DNA of 14,315 bases, from the NCBI GenBank assembly GCA_964655175.1, contig CAZZLY010000078.1, forward strand, positions 1-14,315, in the 5' to 3' direction. The DNA comes from JAIOPA01 sp964655175 (GTDB lineage Bacteria > Eisenbacteria > RBG-16-71-46). Position numbers and translations under genes: made by a program. A model generated the notes under the pieces. It saw nothing but the letters and a program-made list of their open reading frames with translations, made no database searches and was not told where the DNA came from. This document shows positions 11,620-14,315 of the stretch, in pieces. How positions within the stretch are numbered: position 1 is the stretch's first letter; each line of letters opens with the position of its first letter.

Positions 11620-13119
11620 ATGCGCATCCTGCACTGGTTCCGTAAGGACCTCCGTCTCGCCGACAACACCGCCCTGGCCGCCGCCAACCGCGACGCCGGG
11701 GCCGACGTCGTGCCGTTCTACACGAGCGACCCCGCGTGGTTCACCGCGCCCGACATGTCGAGCGCACGCGCGCGGTTCGTGCTCGAGTCGCTCGCGGCGC
11801 TCTCGCGCGACGTCACCGCGGCCGGCTCGACGCTGGCGCTCGCGCACGGCGATCCGATCGCGACGGTGGTCGCGGCGGCGCGCGCCGCGCGTGCGGACGC
11901 GGTCTATTGGAACGACGAGTACGAGCCCGCCGCGCGCGATCGCGACTCGCGTGTCGAGGCGGCGTTGCTCGCCGCCGGCGTGCGCGTGCAGCGCTTCCAC
12001 GATCGCCTCATCGTGCCGCCCGGCGCGGTGCAGAGCGGATCCGGGACGCCGTACACGGTGTACACGCCGTTCCGCAAGGCGTGTGAGGGTCTGCCGATCC
12101 TCGAACCGCACGTGCGCGTGACGCGCTTCACGGCGCACGACCTGCCCTCGCCGCCGCTCGCCACGCTCGCACAGCTGGGCCTGCCCCCGACGACGTGCGC
12201 CGCGTGGCCGGCGGGTGAAGCCGCCGCCGAAGCCCGTCTTACGAGGTTCCTGGGCACCGGCCTCGCGCGCTACGCGAGCGACCGCGACTTCCCCGCGCTG
12301 CCCGCGGTCTCGCAGCTGTCGGCCGACCTGCGCTTCGGCACGATCGGCATCCGCCGCGTGGCGCACGCCGCGCTCGAGGCCGCGCGCGCCGACGACGCGC
12401 TCGTGGACCCGACGGTGAAGTTCGTGCAGGAGCTGCGCTGGCGCGACTTCTTCGCGCACGTGCTGTTCCAGTTCCCGCACGTGGTGAACGGCGCGTTCCG
12501 TCCCGAGTACGACGCGCTGCGTTGGCGCGGCACCGACGCCGAGTTCGACGCGTGGTCGCAGGGCCGCACGGGCTACCCCATCGTGGACGCCGGCATGCGC
12601 GAGCTGCTCGCCACGGGCTTCATGCACAACCGCGTGCGCATGATCTGCGCGAGCTTCCTCACCAAGGACCTGCTCATCGACTGGCGGCGCGGCGAGCGCT
12701 GGTTCATGCAGCACCTGATCGACGGCGATCCGGCCAGCAACAACGGCGGCTGGCAGTGGGCGGCGGGCACGGGCACCGATGCCGCGCCGTACTTCCGCAT
12801 CTTCAATCCGGTCACGCAGGGCATGCGCTTCGACGGCGCGGGCGTGTACGTGCGCCGCTGGTGCCCCGAACTCGCGGCGCTGCCCGACGACGCGTTGCAC
12901 CACCCGTGGGAGGCGCCGCCGCTCACGTTGGCGGCGGCCGGTGTGGTGCTGGGCGAGACCTACCCCGCGCCGATCGTGGATCACAGCGAGCGCCGGCAGC
13001 AGGCGCTCGACATGTACGCCGAGGTCAAGGGCACCACGGGCAAGCCGCTCACCGAATCCCCCGACGAGCGCATGGCCAAAGCCGCCAAGCTGCGCAAGGG
13101 TCGCAAGCCCGGCGCATGA
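11620..13119 (+). CDS. phrB: Class I cyclobutane pyrimidine dimer photolyase
   Basis: The 499-residue flavoenzyme uses blue light to split cyclobutane pyrimidine dimers. The N-terminal alpha/beta antenna domain begins RILHWFRKDLRLADN. The FAD-binding helical domain contains SADLRFGTIG, ELRWRDFF (E271 and W274, equivalent to E. coli E274 and W277 that contact the lesion), GRTGYPIVDAGMREL, GFMHNRVRM, KDLLIDWRRGERWF and NNGGWQWAAGTGTDAAPYF. The electron-transfer Trp triad is intact (W302, W355, W378, matching E. coli W306, W359, W382). N374 matches the Asn that sits at flavin N5 in photolyases, so this is a repair enzyme rather than a signalling cryptochrome. The length is slightly above the usual 470-480, the excess being a basic C-terminal tail (residues about 470-499, ending KLRKGRKPGA). 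Its TGA overlaps the next ATG (ATGA). It appears to be transcribed from its own leaderless promoter. Confidence 0.95.
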   Translation: MRILHWFRKDLRLADNTALAAANRDAGADVVPFYTSDPAWFTAPDMSSARARFVLESLAALSRDVTAAGSTLALAHGDPIATVVAAARAARADAVYWNDEYEPAARDRDSRVEAALLAAGVRVQRFHDRLIVPPGAVQSGSGTPYTVYTPFRKACEGLPILEPHVRVTRFTAHDLPSPPLATLAQLGLPPTTCAAWPAGEAAAEARLTRFLGTGLARYASDRDFPALPAVSQLSADLRFGTIGIRRVAHAALEAARADDALVDPTVKFVQELRWRDFFAHVLFQFPHVVNGAFRPEYDALRWRGTDAEFDAWSQGRTGYPIVDAGMRELLATGFMHNRVRMICASFLTKDLLIDWRRGERWFMQHLIDGDPASNNGGWQWAAGTGTDAAPYFRIFNPVTQGMRFDGAGVYVRRWCPELAALPDDALHHPWEAPPLTLAAAGVVLGETYPAPIVDHSERRQQALDMYAEVKGTTGKPLTESPDERMAKAAKLRKGRKPGA

Positions 13120-14063
13120 GCCTGCGGCCGCTGCTCGCGTGGGCGAGCGACCACTATTCGTTCCCGCTGCCCGGCGCGCATCCGTTCCCGCTGATCAAGT
13201 ACACGCGCGTGCGCGAGACGCTGCTCGCCGACGGCGTGTTGCAGCCCGAATGGCTCACCGCGTCCGAACCCGCGCCGCAGGATTGGCTCGAGGCCGCGCA
13301 CGAGGCGGACTACGTCGCACGCACGATGCGCGGCGACTGGACCCCGGCCGAGGTGCGCCGCCTGGGTCTGCCGTGGTCGGCCGAGCTCGTCACGCGCGCA
13401 CGCGCCGCCCTGTACGGCACGGTGATGGCCGCACGCGCCGCGCTCGTGCACGGCGTGGCGGGCAATCTCGCGGGTGGCACGCACCACGCGTTCCCCGCGC
13501 GCGGCGAGGCGTACTGCCTGTTCAACGATGCGGCGGTCGCGATCGCGCTGTTGCGCCGCGAGGGTCGCGCGGTGCGACCGTTCGTGCTCGACCTGGACGT
13601 GCATCAGGGCAACGGCACCGCCGCGTGCTTCGCGGACGACGCGAGCGTGTTCACGTTCTCGATGCACGCGCGCCACAATTATCCGCTGCAGAAGGAGACG
13701 AGCACGCTCGACGTGGAGCTCGACGACGGCGCCGACGACGACGCGGTGCTCGCCGCACTCGAGGCGCACGTGCCGGCCGCGCTCGATCGCCACGCACCCG
13801 ACCTGGTGTTCTATCAGGCGGGCGTGGACGCCCTGCACACCGATCGTCTGGGGCGCCTGCGCATGACGCACGCGGGGCTCGCCGAACGCGACCGGCGCGT
13901 GTTCGCGTGGCTCGAATCCCGCGACCTGCCGGTGTGCGTCACACTGGGCGGCGGCTACGGCCAGCCCATCGAGACCACGGTCGAGGCGCACGCCAACGTC
14001 TGGCGCGCGGCGCGTGACGCGCGCGAGCGCCGGGCCGCGGTGACGCCGGGGACCCGCGTTTAG
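13116..14063 (+). CDS. Histone deacetylase family protein, class IV (HDAC11)-like
   Basis: The 315-residue arginase/deacetylase-fold zinc hydrolase is predicted to remove acetyl or longer acyl groups from lysines or small amines. Seen directly: the tandem His pair in AGGTHHAF (H123, H124), CLFNDAAVA, the zinc ligands D161 and H163 in DLDVHQGNG, the third ligand D238 in AGVDALHTDRLGRL, and the glycine-rich GGGY with the transition-state Tyr at 281. The DLDVHQGNG block, the short length and the N-terminal YSFPLPGAHPFPLIKY favour the bacterial group related to class IV HDAC11 over AcuC, which has a longer tail. The ATG overlaps the phrB stop as ATGA, so the two are almost certainly cotranscribed and translationally coupled. 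The natural substrate is unknown. The fold and catalytic residues are certain; the link to DNA repair is only contextual. Confidence 0.92.
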   Translation: MSLRPLLAWASDHYSFPLPGAHPFPLIKYTRVRETLLADGVLQPEWLTASEPAPQDWLEAAHEADYVARTMRGDWTPAEVRRLGLPWSAELVTRARAALYGTVMAARAALVHGVAGNLAGGTHHAFPARGEAYCLFNDAAVAIALLRREGRAVRPFVLDLDVHQGNGTAACFADDASVFTFSMHARHNYPLQKETSTLDVELDDGADDDAVLAALEAHVPAALDRHAPDLVFYQAGVDALHTDRLGRLRMTHAGLAERDRRVFAWLESRDLPVCVTLGGGYGQPIETTVEAHANVWRAARDARERRAAVTPGTRV

Positions 14064-14315
14064 GGACACGCCAACGGCGTAAGCAGCTTGTACGCGGCGC
14101 ACTCACCTCGCGCGCGCACCGAGCGTCCACGTCGGTTACAGCGCAGAACGGCAAGAGTGCTCGATCACCGCTCGTCATGCGGTTCCAGGGTGTGTGCGTT
14201 CGGCGTTCACGATTGCGCATCACGTGTACAGCGCGATTCCTTTTGACGCCACGGGCAACGACGCGCGAGCATTCGTGCAGCACCGGCCCCCGAGGAGCCG
14301 AGGGGAGGTGAATGC
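14064..14315. other. Right-hand intergenic region with possible promoter for a gene beyond the window
   Basis: No gene is supported in these 252 bases, which are less GC-rich than the rest. A small hairpin, ACGCC-AAC-GGCGT (14068-14080), directly follows the deacetylase stop. Further right, TTGACG (14243-14248) is a good -35 but only a weak -10 (GAGCAT, 14267-14272) is found 18 bases on. TTGCGC (14213-14218) with ATTCCT (14236-14241) at 17 bases is an alternative. Confidence 0.4.
14304..14311 (+). promoter_or_regulatory. Full-length Shine-Dalgarno at the right edge
   Basis: GGAGGTGA is complementary over eight bases to the usual 16S rRNA tail and is directly followed by an ATG (14312-14314). 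With only three bases between GGAGG and this ATG the spacing is short, so the true start may be this ATG or one just beyond the window. Confidence 0.5.

Noticed and set aside
13116..14063. Acetoin utilisation protein AcuC
   Set aside because: It shares the fold, but it is shorter, lacks the AcuC C-terminal extension and has class IV-like motifs, with no acetoin genes nearby.
1..14315. CRISPR arrays, tRNA or rRNA genes, prophage or toxin-antitoxin modules
   Set aside because: I saw no regularly spaced repeats, no tRNA T-loop patterns and no phage or small paired-gene signatures.

Overview
The window is about 14.3 kb of very GC-rich bacterial chromosome, with almost every third codon position G or C. 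Seven complete protein genes, one gene cut by the left edge and the possible first bases of another at the right edge can be supported. I see no tRNA, rRNA, CRISPR array or prophage. The best taxonomic hint is the 1760-residue exported protein. It is built from Ig-like modules, bacterial repeat modules and a C-terminal domain of the FlgD-Ig / type IX sorting-signal kind, which is typical of the FCB superphylum. Together with the high GC this suggests a high-GC FCB lineage such as Candidatus Eisenbacteria or Gemmatimonadota. That is an inference, not a proof.

Layout. At the left edge (1-593, minus) is the start of a zinc-ribbon/helix-turn-helix transposase-like gene. Divergent from it are rluE (683-1231, 23S rRNA pseudouridine synthase) and then a 6-phosphofructokinase gene (1361-2476). 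The latter is followed by a perfect 14-bp hairpin. A 303-bp intergenic stretch carries a recognisable promoter for the giant modular exported protein (2780-8062). That gene ends at a strong hairpin shared with a convergent lipoprotein gene (8141-9118, minus). A 224-bp divergent intergenic region separates the lipoprotein from a rightward series: an ArnT/PMT-like membrane glycosyltransferase (9343-10995), ogt (10992-11537, O6-alkylguanine repair), phrB (11620-13119, CPD photolyase) and a class IV-like histone-deacetylase-family gene (13116-14063).

How the genes fit together. The right half groups two light- or alkyl-damage direct-reversal repair enzymes (Ogt and PhrB). Each is translationally coupled by a 4-base stop/start overlap to a partner with no obvious repair role: GTGA joins the glycosyltransferase to ogt, and ATGA joins phrB to the deacetylase. 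rluE and phrB share a distinctive arrangement: no Shine-Dalgarno, and an identical TAGACT hexamer ending exactly six bases before the ATG, as expected for leaderless transcripts. Other genes (pfk, the lipoprotein, the glycosyltransferase) have ordinary ribosome binding sites, so the organism appears to use both initiation modes.

I do not see a convincing, wholly new defence or biosynthetic system. The items most worth following are the leaderless TAGACT promoters, the inverted repeat sitting on the rluE promoter/start, the duplicated and order-swapped modules of the giant surface protein, and the phrB-deacetylase coupling.
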